From contig CALAML010000201.1 of NCBI GenBank assembly GCA_937925845.1, positions 1 through 33,653 on the forward strand: a stretch of DNA of 33,653 nucleotides, read 5' to 3'. The notes beneath the pieces were generated by a model that worked only from the letters and a program-made list of their open reading frames with translations, made no database searches and was not told the DNA's origin. The stretch is from an uncultured Acidimicrobiales bacterium (GTDB lineage Bacteria > Actinomycetota > Acidimicrobiia > Acidimicrobiales > CALAML01). How positions within the stretch are numbered: the first letter of the stretch is position 1; every line of letters begins with the position of its first letter. Shown here piece by piece: positions 23,771 through 31,130 of this stretch. A program made the translations under genes and the position numbers.

Positions 23771-25018
23771 GTGGGGACCAAACAGATCAACTGGGCGGGA
23801 GCCCGCCTCGCCAGTTCTCTCTTCTGGTTCTCCGTGGCCCTGTCGATGTTCGCCGCCGCCTGCGGTTCGACGGGCGACTCGTCTCCGAAGCTGGCCACCG
23901 AGGAGTCGGACTCCCAGGACGAAGCCGCAGCTTCTCGACAGGTAGCGGGACTCGATGTTCTCTGGAATCGATCCCTCGGCATCGAGTGCGACGAGCGGGC
24001 TGGCGAGCCAGAACTCGGGTATGGCGCAGTCGGCTGGATCGTGCTCGACGAGTTGCCATCACTGGTCGGGGCGGCCGAGGCGATCGACGGCCGCAGCTAT
24101 GGCTTCGAAACTACTGCTGGGTTCGCAGTGGGCGACGCGATTCAGCACGTTGGGGTGGAGCTAACCAGGCCTGTGGACACTGTCGTCCTCCGCGGTTCGC
24201 AGGAACGGACGTACCGCGAGCTCGAATCTGCGTGGACCCCGGACCTTCAGGCTGTGGTGGTGTACTTCGCTCCGACCGAAGTGACGCTTGAGAGCAGCCG
24301 TGTCCTGCCACCGGATATCGGCACGCTGAAGGCATTGCTGGTGATGAACGAAGCGGGAGATGTTGGTGTTGTCGCTCGGGATGTGGATCACTGGCAGTGC
24401 ACTTCCGTCCATGATCTCGAGCGGCAGGTCGACTTGTGGGTAGATCTTCACCGGTTGGATCGTGACGATCTCGGTGGTTGGTTTCTTCCCAGGGTGGAGT
24501 CGACAGAGGCGGATTCGCTCGCCGCCTTCGTTCTCTCGGGTCATGAGAACCAAACGCAGCGCATCCTCCTCCGCCGAGAGTGGATGGCGAGACCCGTGGC
24601 TGAACGTCACTTCGGCGAGCCTGGCGTTCCGCCACGGGTGCGGCAACGAATCTCGGGGCGCATGCTTGCTGTCGGGTTGCCTCTGTCTTGGACCGAGGTT
24701 GGTGGGGCACTCTGCAGTCGCACGGCTGCCGGTTGGGGAGACACTTGTGCCCCCTTCAGTTCGGGCTACAACGGCGGTCAGATTGTGGGGCTTAGTGTGC
24801 AACAGTTCGACGACCAGCCCGTGGAGGTAATGCTCGTTGCCGACCCGAACGGCTTTCCGCACCGTGACGGCGTGTCACTCGGATTCGTCGGCGACATCAA
24901 CGAAACCAACATGCATCCGGTGCCTGTCAACGGCGAAGACATCGATGCGCAGTCCTTTGAAGAGATCCGGCAGCTGGTTGAGTCTGGCCAAGCGTTCATC
25001 GGCCGGCGGGGCGAATAG
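23771..25018 (+). CDS. predicted lipoprotein, element cargo
   Basis: 415 aa, no family recognised. An N-terminal signal peptide with hydrophobic run LASSLFWFSVALSMF and lipobox FAAAC predicts a lipoprotein anchored outside the membrane; a Ser/Asp/Glu-rich linker follows (to about residue 55). The remainder is a soluble domain rich in acidic residues and Trp, with a few Cys. The start is GTG 23771, preceded by GGAGG five bases upstream; an in-frame GTG at 23693 would add a tail with no function. The next gene begins at the base after the stop, so the three genes 23771-25591 form one operon. Probably accessory to the integrated element. Confidence 0.7.
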   Translation: MGTKQINWAGARLASSLFWFSVALSMFAAACGSTGDSSPKLATEESDSQDEAAASRQVAGLDVLWNRSLGIECDERAGEPELGYGAVGWIVLDELPSLVGAAEAIDGRSYGFETTAGFAVGDAIQHVGVELTRPVDTVVLRGSQERTYRELESAWTPDLQAVVVYFAPTEVTLESSRVLPPDIGTLKALLVMNEAGDVGVVARDVDHWQCTSVHDLERQVDLWVDLHRLDRDDLGGWFLPRVESTEADSLAAFVLSGHENQTQRILLRREWMARPVAERHFGEPGVPPRVRQRISGRMLAVGLPLSWTEVGGALCSRTAAGWGDTCAPFSSGYNGGQIVGLSVQQFDDQPVEVMLVADPNGFPHRDGVSLGFVGDINETNMHPVPVNGEDIDAQSFEEIRQLVESGQAFIGRRGE

Positions 25019-25243
25019 ATGGGGCGGCGACAAGCTAACTACCACGAGAGGGTCGAAGCCCAAGAGGCTGCCAAGGCGCTTTTGCCGGATGTCGACTTGC
25101 GGAAGGTGCGGAACGGGATGATCGTCCTGTTTGTGCTTGGGATGGCTCTGTTCGCCGCCGGCTTTTGGCTGCTCGGCCAAGCCGGCGATGAGGCCCTCGC
25201 TCCGGCCCTATCTTCGGACCATCCAGAACGCAGGTCTAGCTAA
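25019..25243 (+). CDS. small single-span membrane protein
   Basis: 74 aa. A charged N-terminus of about 32 residues, one hydrophobic helix (about 34-54, MIVLFVLGMALFAAGFWLL) and a short hydrophilic tail. The ATG follows the previous stop with no gap, and the stop abuts the next ATG. No family is recognised; probably works with the two lipoproteins that flank it. Confidence 0.65.
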   Translation: MGRRQANYHERVEAQEAAKALLPDVDLRKVRNGMIVLFVLGMALFAAGFWLLGQAGDEALAPALSSDHPERRSS

Positions 25244-25591
25244 ATGCGCCGCATCAGCGTTGCGATGTTTGTTGGCTTGGTGTTTGGTGCAAGCTGCGCT
25301 GGGCAGGGTCATATCGACTGCGCTGGGCCGCCGGAGTGGGAGACTGTCGAAGCGACTGTGCTCGAGGTTGGCGGTGTTCGGCAGACCGATGATCAGCCCG
25401 CCGCACAAGTTCTCATCCAAGACGAATCCGGCGTTGGCCGAGAGATCTCGGTGTGGGGAGCGCCCGACAAGCTCGAGGTCGGTGCGGCATACCGTTTCGA
25501 AGTTGCAAAAAACGACGAAGCGTTCTTCGGGTACAGCGGTAAACCCGAATGCTACGAACCCTTCCGAGAGTCGGTAGAGCTGGGAGCCTAG
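25244..25591 (+). CDS. small predicted lipoprotein
   Basis: 115 aa. Signal peptide MRRISVAMFVGLVFGASC with lipobox GASC, then about 95 residues with a beta-rich pattern (VEATVLEVGG, AQVLIQDESG, YRFEVAKNDE) that resembles a small OB-like or beta-barrel domain, two further cysteines, and no known family. Last gene of the zero-gap operon. A 7-bp stem with 14-base loop (25590-25617) follows and may end the transcript. Confidence 0.65.
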   Translation: MRRISVAMFVGLVFGASCAGQGHIDCAGPPEWETVEATVLEVGGVRQTDDQPAAQVLIQDESGVGREISVWGAPDKLEVGAAYRFEVAKNDEAFFGYSGKPECYEPFRESVELGA

Positions 25592-25617
25592 CGCTCAGAA
25601 CGATTTGCGCGAGCGCT
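25590..25617 (+). terminator. possible terminator hairpin after the lipoprotein operon
   Basis: AGCGCTC (25590-25596) pairs with GAGCGCT (25611-25617), loop 14 bases. No T-run, so only tentative. Confidence 0.35.
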
Positions 25618-25690
25618 CATAATAGCGACCTCGTGCCGCGCGACTGATATTCGGTTGAGGAGCCGTTGCTTCTTGCGGAAATGTGGTGCC

Positions 25691-26887
25691 ATGAATGATG
25701 AACCGTTTTCGCAGTTCGTTCGGTGCCGGCTCTTCCCGGCGGGAGACGCTGGTGAGCACGAACATGGGCTGGGGTCAGACACTGATTGGGCGGAGGAGCT
25801 GAGGCAGGCGGCGTTCGCTCTCCAACAGGTCGGCCGCTTCCCACGCCTAGAAGATGTTGTTGGTCAGTCAGCGCCTGGTCTGCGAATTATGGAACAGCTG
25901 GCCGAAGATGTTGCAACGCTTGCCGAGGCCGAGTTTGAGAAACGATCCCTCTCCGCAGCGTGGAAAGCAGAAAGCCCGGGGATAGAGCGCACCGCTGCGT
26001 ATCGCTCGCTGCGGTTCGTCGCAGATGGCCAACTGGATCTATTGACTTCCGTAGCGCACCTGGTTACCAACCTTTGTGCAAAGACCATCGCTCGACACCC
26101 GCGTTGGTTTGTCGTTGACTACACCGCTTTGTCAGCCGACGCACAGCGCTTCGCACTTGACGCAGATGGCAAAAACGACCACTGGTGCAACGCCAATGCG
26201 GGCTCGCTAGAAGCGGTCACCGAAATGGCTGCATCTACCAATGATGCCGAGATGGATGCCTTGGCCAAGGCGCTTTGGGCCCTGAACGTCCCTGAGTGGG
26301 CGCCAGCGATCCGACTCAGGGGTGCTCGGCACCATAAGGCGGAACGTTCCGGCGCAGAAGGCGTGGCCCACCTGCCACCAGTGGATACGGGTGACGTAAT
26401 CGGGGTAGTTATGGGGCGGTTTCACGCAACGTACCTCGGACCGAATGGCACTATCGACGCGGCCGAGGCCGCAGTCGAGCGCCTCGAGCAAGTGTGCGCC
26501 GCCTCGTCGGCAGTGATGGAAAAGCTCGGCACAGCGCTCGCGAGTTTTCTCGAGGCGTGGAGGGCGGCAGATGAGTACTTGGCCGACCCTACGACCGAAC
26601 CCATCGACTGGAGTTCAGACTTCACACCCGAGGCATCGGCCAATGGCAGACCGTTTCCCTACCTCATCAGATTTCACACGCCCGGCATGACCCCAGAGGC
26701 AGCTCGAACACTCGCTGGATTTCATCGCGACCCGGTTCCCGGCCTTGCTGTCTTTAGGACCGCTCCGGACGTCTGCGAGGTCACAGTCTTTGACCAGGAC
26801 TTCGGCTCAGCCAAGCGCAGGGCCGAGGAGTACTTTGCAACGATTGGAGCCGATGTTGCCGGGAGCCAGGCTGTAAGCAGGATGTAA
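25691..26887 (+). CDS. hypothetical 398-aa protein, element cargo
   Basis: 398 aa, not recognised. No signal peptide and no membrane helix. The middle is mainly alpha-helical by composition, with long Ala/Leu/Glu stretches, and contains RGARHHKAERSGAEG; the C-terminal third has a beta-like segment FPYLIRFHTPGMTPEAARTL. ATG 25691 is preferred over 25655; AAATGT seven bases ahead may be a -10 box. It is convergent with the trypsin-like protease gene, 47 bp apart, inside the integrated element. Its function is unknown; a role in an element-borne defence or conflict module with the protease is only a guess from position. Confidence 0.6.
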   Translation: MNDEPFSQFVRCRLFPAGDAGEHEHGLGSDTDWAEELRQAAFALQQVGRFPRLEDVVGQSAPGLRIMEQLAEDVATLAEAEFEKRSLSAAWKAESPGIERTAAYRSLRFVADGQLDLLTSVAHLVTNLCAKTIARHPRWFVVDYTALSADAQRFALDADGKNDHWCNANAGSLEAVTEMAASTNDAEMDALAKALWALNVPEWAPAIRLRGARHHKAERSGAEGVAHLPPVDTGDVIGVVMGRFHATYLGPNGTIDAAEAAVERLEQVCAASSAVMEKLGTALASFLEAWRAADEYLADPTTEPIDWSSDFTPEASANGRPFPYLIRFHTPGMTPEAARTLAGFHRDPVPGLAVFRTAPDVCEVTVFDQDFGSAKRRAEEYFATIGADVAGSQAVSRM

Positions 26888-26934
26888 GCGCCTGGGCCGA
26901 TGCTGCTTGCGTCGCGAGCGCTGGACGAGGTTGC

Positions 26935-28095
26935 TCACGACAGATCTAGCGGCTGCCAGTGAGCCGCTATCGGAAACAGATCCGCAGCCCCGGAGACCTC
27001 AAACGGAATTGCCGCGAAGCAAAATGTTGAGCCCGGCTGCGCGATGTTCTTGGACTTCGCAAGAGCGGTGGACGACTCAAACAGACGCACTGCTTCAAGT
27101 GCTTCGAGGAGGCGTCCAAGGAATGCCCGCCGTAGATGGCTTGCAACTCGCGATTGCGGCATCTTTCGAAGCCGCTCAAGCAATGAAACGATCCCCGGCA
27201 GGGCGTCGAATTCCACCTCATTCGACTGCTCCGAACCGGGTGACTGAGAAACGACCCCGACTAGTCGCCCGTCTTGGCCAAACACGGGGCCGCCACTTGC
27301 TCCGCCTCGGCTCGAGAGGTTGAGGATCAGAACGTCCTGTTTCGAAAGGTAGTTCGGCCCGCGGCCGGCGATGTGTCCTTTGCTGCCGATTGGCGTGAAA
27401 CCGATGCCGTGCAGCATTGGAAAACCCAACGCAAGTACGTCTTCGGCGGGGCGTGGGTCTCGGGTCCGGACGGCTCGAGGCCACGGCTGCAGCGCTCCAT
27501 CCGCTTGCCCGAGCTTTGCCAGCGCGAGATCTGTGCCATCAGGCAAGTTCAACGGGGTGAACGCCTGCAATATCGGCCATCTCGTCTCCCCCTTGTCGTG
27601 GACCCACACGACCCGATGGTCGTAGACGTCCTCTAGGCAGTGACGGGCAGTAAGAACTAGGTCGGGCTCTATCAAACAGCCAGACCCGAGATCGAGGTCG
27701 TCGCCGGCCCGGCGCTTGCCTTCGATGCCAACCAGGTTCGTGTGGCTCATCGCCGAATAGACGCCTTCGAAACCAAAGAGCGCCGCATGCATCCTGCCGG
27801 CGTTGCGTTCACTCAAGATGCTGTCCCTGTCCCAGATGGAGGCGAACATCTCCGCTCCGGAGACCCCGATGGGCAGGCGCATCAACAAGCCCTCGGCGTG
27901 TAGCCGGTCCAGAATCCAGGAGACCTGCCCGATATTCACATCCGAGATTCCTAACCTCATCCCGATGAGGTGGTGTATCGAGGGAGCGTTGGAGGCCATG
28001 ACAAATGGCGCTGGTAGGGCGCCCGCGATGTCGGCTGCCATTAAGACATGCTCATGATCGGAAATGCCGTCAGCGCCGTCCGCAGGGCGGCTCAC
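26935..28095 (-). CDS. trypsin-like serine protease with N-terminal helical/wHTH-like domain
   Basis: 386 aa. The protease domain (about 120-290) has the full triad: His152 in LTARHC, Asp189 in DGTDLALAKL, Ser267 in GGASGGPVFG. The first 110 residues include IGQVSWILDRLHAEGLLMRL, which looks like a winged-helix or effector-associated domain; about 90 residues follow the protease domain. There is no signal peptide, so it acts in the cytosol, unusual for this family outside DegP-like quality control and conflict systems. The start GTG overlaps the integrase stop by four bases (GTGA), so it is translationally coupled to the integrase. Cytosolic trypsin-like domains often serve as effectors of anti-phage systems; that role is inferred here. 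Confidence 0.8.
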   Translation of the reverse strand: MSRPADGADGISDHEHVLMAADIAGALPAPFVMASNAPSIHHLIGMRLGISDVNIGQVSWILDRLHAEGLLMRLPIGVSGAEMFASIWDRDSILSERNAGRMHAALFGFEGVYSAMSHTNLVGIEGKRRAGDDLDLGSGCLIEPDLVLTARHCLEDVYDHRVVWVHDKGETRWPILQAFTPLNLPDGTDLALAKLGQADGALQPWPRAVRTRDPRPAEDVLALGFPMLHGIGFTPIGSKGHIAGRGPNYLSKQDVLILNLSSRGGASGGPVFGQDGRLVGVVSQSPGSEQSNEVEFDALPGIVSLLERLRKMPQSRVASHLRRAFLGRLLEALEAVRLFESSTALAKSKNIAQPGSTFCFAAIPFEVSGAADLFPIAAHWQPLDLS

Positions 28096-29267
28096 GCCCG
28101 TCGCCTAGCTACTGCATCGCGCAGGTCGACCACAGATGCGGAACTGGTCGATTCAGACAGCATCTGGTTAAGACGGTCGGTCACCGCCTGCTCGGTCTCA
28201 GGCAGCAGATGCCCATAGACATCCAAGATCGTCGAAACGGACGAGTGGCCGGCCCGAACCGCCAACTCTTTCGGTGAAGCGCCAGCTGCAATCCATAGGG
28301 CAACCGCGCTGTGGCGCAGGTCGTGGACCCGCAGCGACTGGTTGAGGCCGGCTGCCTCCACCGCTGGCTTGAAGAAGCGTCGCCGCCACAGGCTGAGACG
28401 GATCGGTCCACCGTTCGGCGCGGTGAAGACGAGATCGCTCGGCTCCTTGCCAGCAAGAAGGGGAGCGAGACCGTCACAGAGGGTTCTCGGTATCGGCACC
28501 GACCGTCGACCGGCAGCGGTCTTCGGCGGGTGTCGGCGGAACTCTCCCTTGGTTTCGACGAGTTGCGACACGACGAAGAGTCGACCGCGGATTAGGTCGA
28601 CGTTCTCGGCCTGTAGCCCGATAGCTTCAGAGGCCCGCAGCCCACAGTAAGCGAGCACTCGGATCAGAGCGGCGTATCGCTGATCGATGGCTGTGGCCAA
28701 CGCATCGACCTCGGCGGGCTCGAGGAACCGCTGCTCCTTGCGTTCGATGCGCGGCAGTGGGACGCCGTCGCAGGGGTTCGCAGCGATCAAACCTGAGCGC
28801 ACGGCTGAGGCGAGCATCTTCGACAGCAACTGGTTGATCTTGTGGACTGTCGCCGGAGCCTTGCCAGAGGCAGACAGGTCGGCGACCCAAGCACAAACGT
28901 CGATGTGGTCGACTCGCGCCAAGGGAGTGGTAGCCCACCGGGGCAGAACGTGGTTGCGGATGTACGAGTCATCCCGCTCCCTGGTTGATTCCCTCAGGTC
29001 CACCCTTGTCTTGGCCCCTTCGACATGCCAGTCACCTACCGTGCGCCGACCTAGCGCCGGGTCACAAAACGATCCATTGATCATGTCCATCGAGATGGAG
29101 TCAAGGAAGACCTGGGCGTCGCGCTTGCGGGCGAAGCTCTTGTTCCGGTCACGTCCACCTGGGTCCCGGTAACGAGCACGGTACGGCTTCGCTCCCTTGA
29201 AGTCCGTGCGAGACCGCTCGCCAGTGGTCGGATCGGTGCGGTATCTACGGTCTTCAATCGAGCCCAT
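28092..29267 (-). CDS. int: tyrosine-family site-specific integrase
   Basis: 391 aa, phage-type integrase that recombines element and chromosome attachment sites. Arm-binding and core-binding N-terminal domains (YRARYRDPGGRDRNKSFA; SAM-like region about 80-170) precede the catalytic domain with Arg211 (GLRASE), Lys249 (PPKTAAGRR), His315/Arg318 (HDLRH), His341 (GHSS) and Tyr351 (ILDVYGH). Start ATG 29267 has AAAGG seven bases upstream; ATG 29294 would lengthen the overlap with the upstream gene. It overlaps the previous gene by 14 bases and the protease gene by four, forming one leftward operon. The likely target is the tRNA-Val at 23479. Confidence 0.92.
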   Translation of the reverse strand: MGSIEDRRYRTDPTTGERSRTDFKGAKPYRARYRDPGGRDRNKSFARKRDAQVFLDSISMDMINGSFCDPALGRRTVGDWHVEGAKTRVDLRESTRERDDSYIRNHVLPRWATTPLARVDHIDVCAWVADLSASGKAPATVHKINQLLSKMLASAVRSGLIAANPCDGVPLPRIERKEQRFLEPAEVDALATAIDQRYAALIRVLAYCGLRASEAIGLQAENVDLIRGRLFVVSQLVETKGEFRRHPPKTAAGRRSVPIPRTLCDGLAPLLAGKEPSDLVFTAPNGGPIRLSLWRRRFFKPAVEAAGLNQSLRVHDLRHSAVALWIAAGASPKELAVRAGHSSVSTILDVYGHLLPETEQAVTDRLNQMLSESTSSASVVDLRDAVARRRA

Positions 29268-30036
29268 GGTGCCGCCTTTGACCGGACATGTCATACCCCT
29301 CCGATTCCATGTGTTCGATTGCGAGTCGCAATCCAGTCTCTGTCATCAGGCCACCTTTTCTTGTGCTGTTTTCGGGTGGACGCGCCATTAGGCCCCTCCT
29401 AACCGCAGTGTCGATTCGTGAGCGCAAGGTCTTCTCAGACAGTCCGGATTCGTTGGCCAGGGCCACAATCGGCTTCGACGACCGATCGCACTCCATCAGG
29501 TAGGCGACGCAGAGGTACGCCAAGTCACCATTTCCAAGCTTGCGACCCCGGACAGCCGGGTCGGGCTTGAGGCGGTCGATCTCGGTGGCCGTGTATGGGT
29601 TGTGGTGCGTCAAGTCGTGTCGCACCTGGTCGGCGATGGTTCCCAGTTTGAGCATTCGCACCATTTTGCTGGTGAGAAACCGAGCCTCGGCCTGCGCTTC
29701 AGGTGCGTAGCCACCCTCAAAAGTGGCTGAAGTAGGGCAAGTCCTTAGAACATCGGAAGACTTCGGCAAGTCCACTCCGTGGCTGGCGGCCTGCTTTCTG
29801 ACGGCGCTGGCGAGACCACCAGTCTGCTTTTTCAAAGCCTGGCCTCTCCCAACGGGTGTCTCGTCGCTTTGGCGGAACAGCTGCAGGCCAACCAAGTGAG
29901 GCACGCCCTCGAGGATCTCCCACCTCGTCGCCGCCGCCCAGCCATCCAAGTCCCCGTAGTCGAGCAGGGAGACATAGGTCACCGACGTGGGTTCCTCCCC
30001 GTCATTGACCCAACAGGCGCCGCGTAGCTCCGTCAC
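29254..30036 (-). CDS. putative DNA-binding/regulatory protein of the integrase operon
   Basis: 260 aa, no known family. The C-terminal third carries a helix-turn-helix-like segment, SKPIVALANESGLSEKTLRS, followed by a basic helix. The N-terminal half is mixed alpha/beta with many aromatic residues (VSLLDYGDLDGWAAATRWEI). Start GTG 30036 with AGGGG eight bases upstream; TTG 30054 is the upstream alternative. First gene of the leftward operon with integrase and protease, divergent from the excisionase gene with a 63-bp gap that must hold both promoters. A regulator of the integration/excision decision is plausible, not proven. Confidence 0.65.
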   Translation of the reverse strand: MTELRGACWVNDGEEPTSVTYVSLLDYGDLDGWAAATRWEILEGVPHLVGLQLFRQSDETPVGRGQALKKQTGGLASAVRKQAASHGVDLPKSSDVLRTCPTSATFEGGYAPEAQAEARFLTSKMVRMLKLGTIADQVRHDLTHHNPYTATEIDRLKPDPAVRGRKLGNGDLAYLCVAYLMECDRSSKPIVALANESGLSEKTLRSRIDTAVRRGLMARPPENSTRKGGLMTETGLRLAIEHMESEGYDMSGQRRHHGLD

Positions 30037-30063
30037 AAAACTTACCCCTATCAAAATACATGC

Positions 30064-30092
30064 TTGCCCAAAGCTTCACATTGCCACATTCT
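30064..30092 (+). promoter_or_regulatory. promoter of the excisionase/replication operon
   Basis: TTGCCC (30064-30069), 17-bp spacer, CATTCT (30087-30092), seven bases before ATG 30100. This predicts a leaderless transcript for the rightward operon. On the other strand the same gap must drive the integrase operon. Confidence 0.5.
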
Positions 30093-30099
30093 CGGCAGC

Positions 30100-30288
30100 A
30101 TGAAAACTCAAAACCCCGCACTACTTACCCCAGACGAGGTGGCGACCCAGCTAGGAGTACCAGTCCGGACTCTTGAAGCTTGGCGCTATCGAACCGAGGG
30201 CCCGCCGTACCTCAAGGTCGGCCGGCACGTCCGGTACCAGCAGACAGATGTCGACGCTTGGATTGCCAGCAGGGTGGGGCGTGTCTGA
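30100..30288 (+). CDS. AlpA/excisionase-type helix-turn-helix protein
   Basis: 62 aa. MerR-like HTH_17 fold: LLTPDEVATQLGVPVRTLEAW forms the helix-turn-helix, then YRTEGPPYLKVGRHVRY and the closing helix DVDAWIASR, the standard excisionase layout. It probably directs excision and may repress the divergent integrase operon. The start ATG 30100 is placed by a promoter seven bases upstream. Its TGA overlaps the next ATG by one base (TGATG). Confidence 0.88.
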   Translation: MKTQNPALLTPDEVATQLGVPVRTLEAWRYRTEGPPYLKVGRHVRYQQTDVDAWIASRVGRV

Positions 30289-31130
30289 TGGCCGCTCGAC
30301 CTCCTGCATGGGCCACTCCGAGCTTGGTCCCGCTCTTCGGCTTAGACGGTCGCGGTCTGTGCCGCTGCCCGGAACGGCTTTGCAAGACTCCGGGCCGGCA
30401 TTCTGCAGCCCACCTCCGGAACCTCGCCCCTCAAGAGTGGGTGGCGCGTGGGCATAACGTTGGACTGAAGCCGGAGGCTTCGGCCGGCCTGATCGCAATC
30501 TCCAAGAACCTCGTGGAGTACACCGGCGACGACTTGCTCTCCACAGCTACGCGCAGCCCGTCGGCGTATCGAGCTGGCTCCAAAGTCGTGATCCACCTGT
30601 TCGCAATCCCCCCAGGTGACTACGAACTAGTGAGCCAGACGCTCGCTCACGGGCTCACCGTTCTGGCCGGCACCCCGAGATTCCCCCGAGTCGTACCGTT
30701 TCCCCCGAGTCAGCTCCCAAGCGGCGAGTGCGAATGGTTGACAGCCGACTGGCAGTGCCTCCCGCCGCGGGTGCCGGTTGAACTCCTTGAGCGAGCCGAG
30801 GTTGGGTCGCGTCGGCCAGACGCTCATCCGCCGGTAGCAAGCCGGCCAAAAGCGACACTGCGATCAGGGGGAGCCGGACGAGGCAGCGGTCGGCGCGCAC
30901 GAGCTAGTCACACCGTGCAGCGTTCCACTTTCACAGACCTCGTCCAAGCTCTGGAGGCCAATGGGTGCGCTGTATCTCCGGGTCGCCGCACAGCCCAGTG
31001 CCCCGCACATAAAGACCGCAACCCGTCACTGAGCATCGGCGAGGCAGACGACGGAACTGTCCTCGTCTTCTGCCACGCAGGATGCGCTTTCGATGAGGTG
31101 TTGGAAGCGCTCGGAATGGTTCGGAAATGA
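30288..31130 (+). CDS. primase-associated protein with C-terminal CHC2-like zinc finger
   Basis: 280 aa. The C-terminal 65 residues have the CHC2 primase zinc finger: QCPAH (C238, H241), then FCHAGC (C262, C266), with the DRNPSLSI strand between. The N-terminal 200 residues start with a Cys cluster (CRCPERLC) and then HNVGLKPEASAGLIAIS, which recalls the start of bifunctional primase-polymerase domains, but the core catalytic acids are not convincing, so that domain may be degenerate. The next gene, overlapping by four bases, has the Toprim and helicase parts, so the two together make a split primase-helicase for element replication. Confidence 0.7.
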   Translation: MAARPPAWATPSLVPLFGLDGRGLCRCPERLCKTPGRHSAAHLRNLAPQEWVARGHNVGLKPEASAGLIAISKNLVEYTGDDLLSTATRSPSAYRAGSKVVIHLFAIPPGDYELVSQTLAHGLTVLAGTPRFPRVVPFPPSQLPSGECEWLTADWQCLPPRVPVELLERAEVGSRRPDAHPPVASRPKATLRSGGAGRGSGRRARASHTVQRSTFTDLVQALEANGCAVSPGRRTAQCPAHKDRNPSLSIGEADDGTVLVFCHAGCAFDEVLEALGMVRK

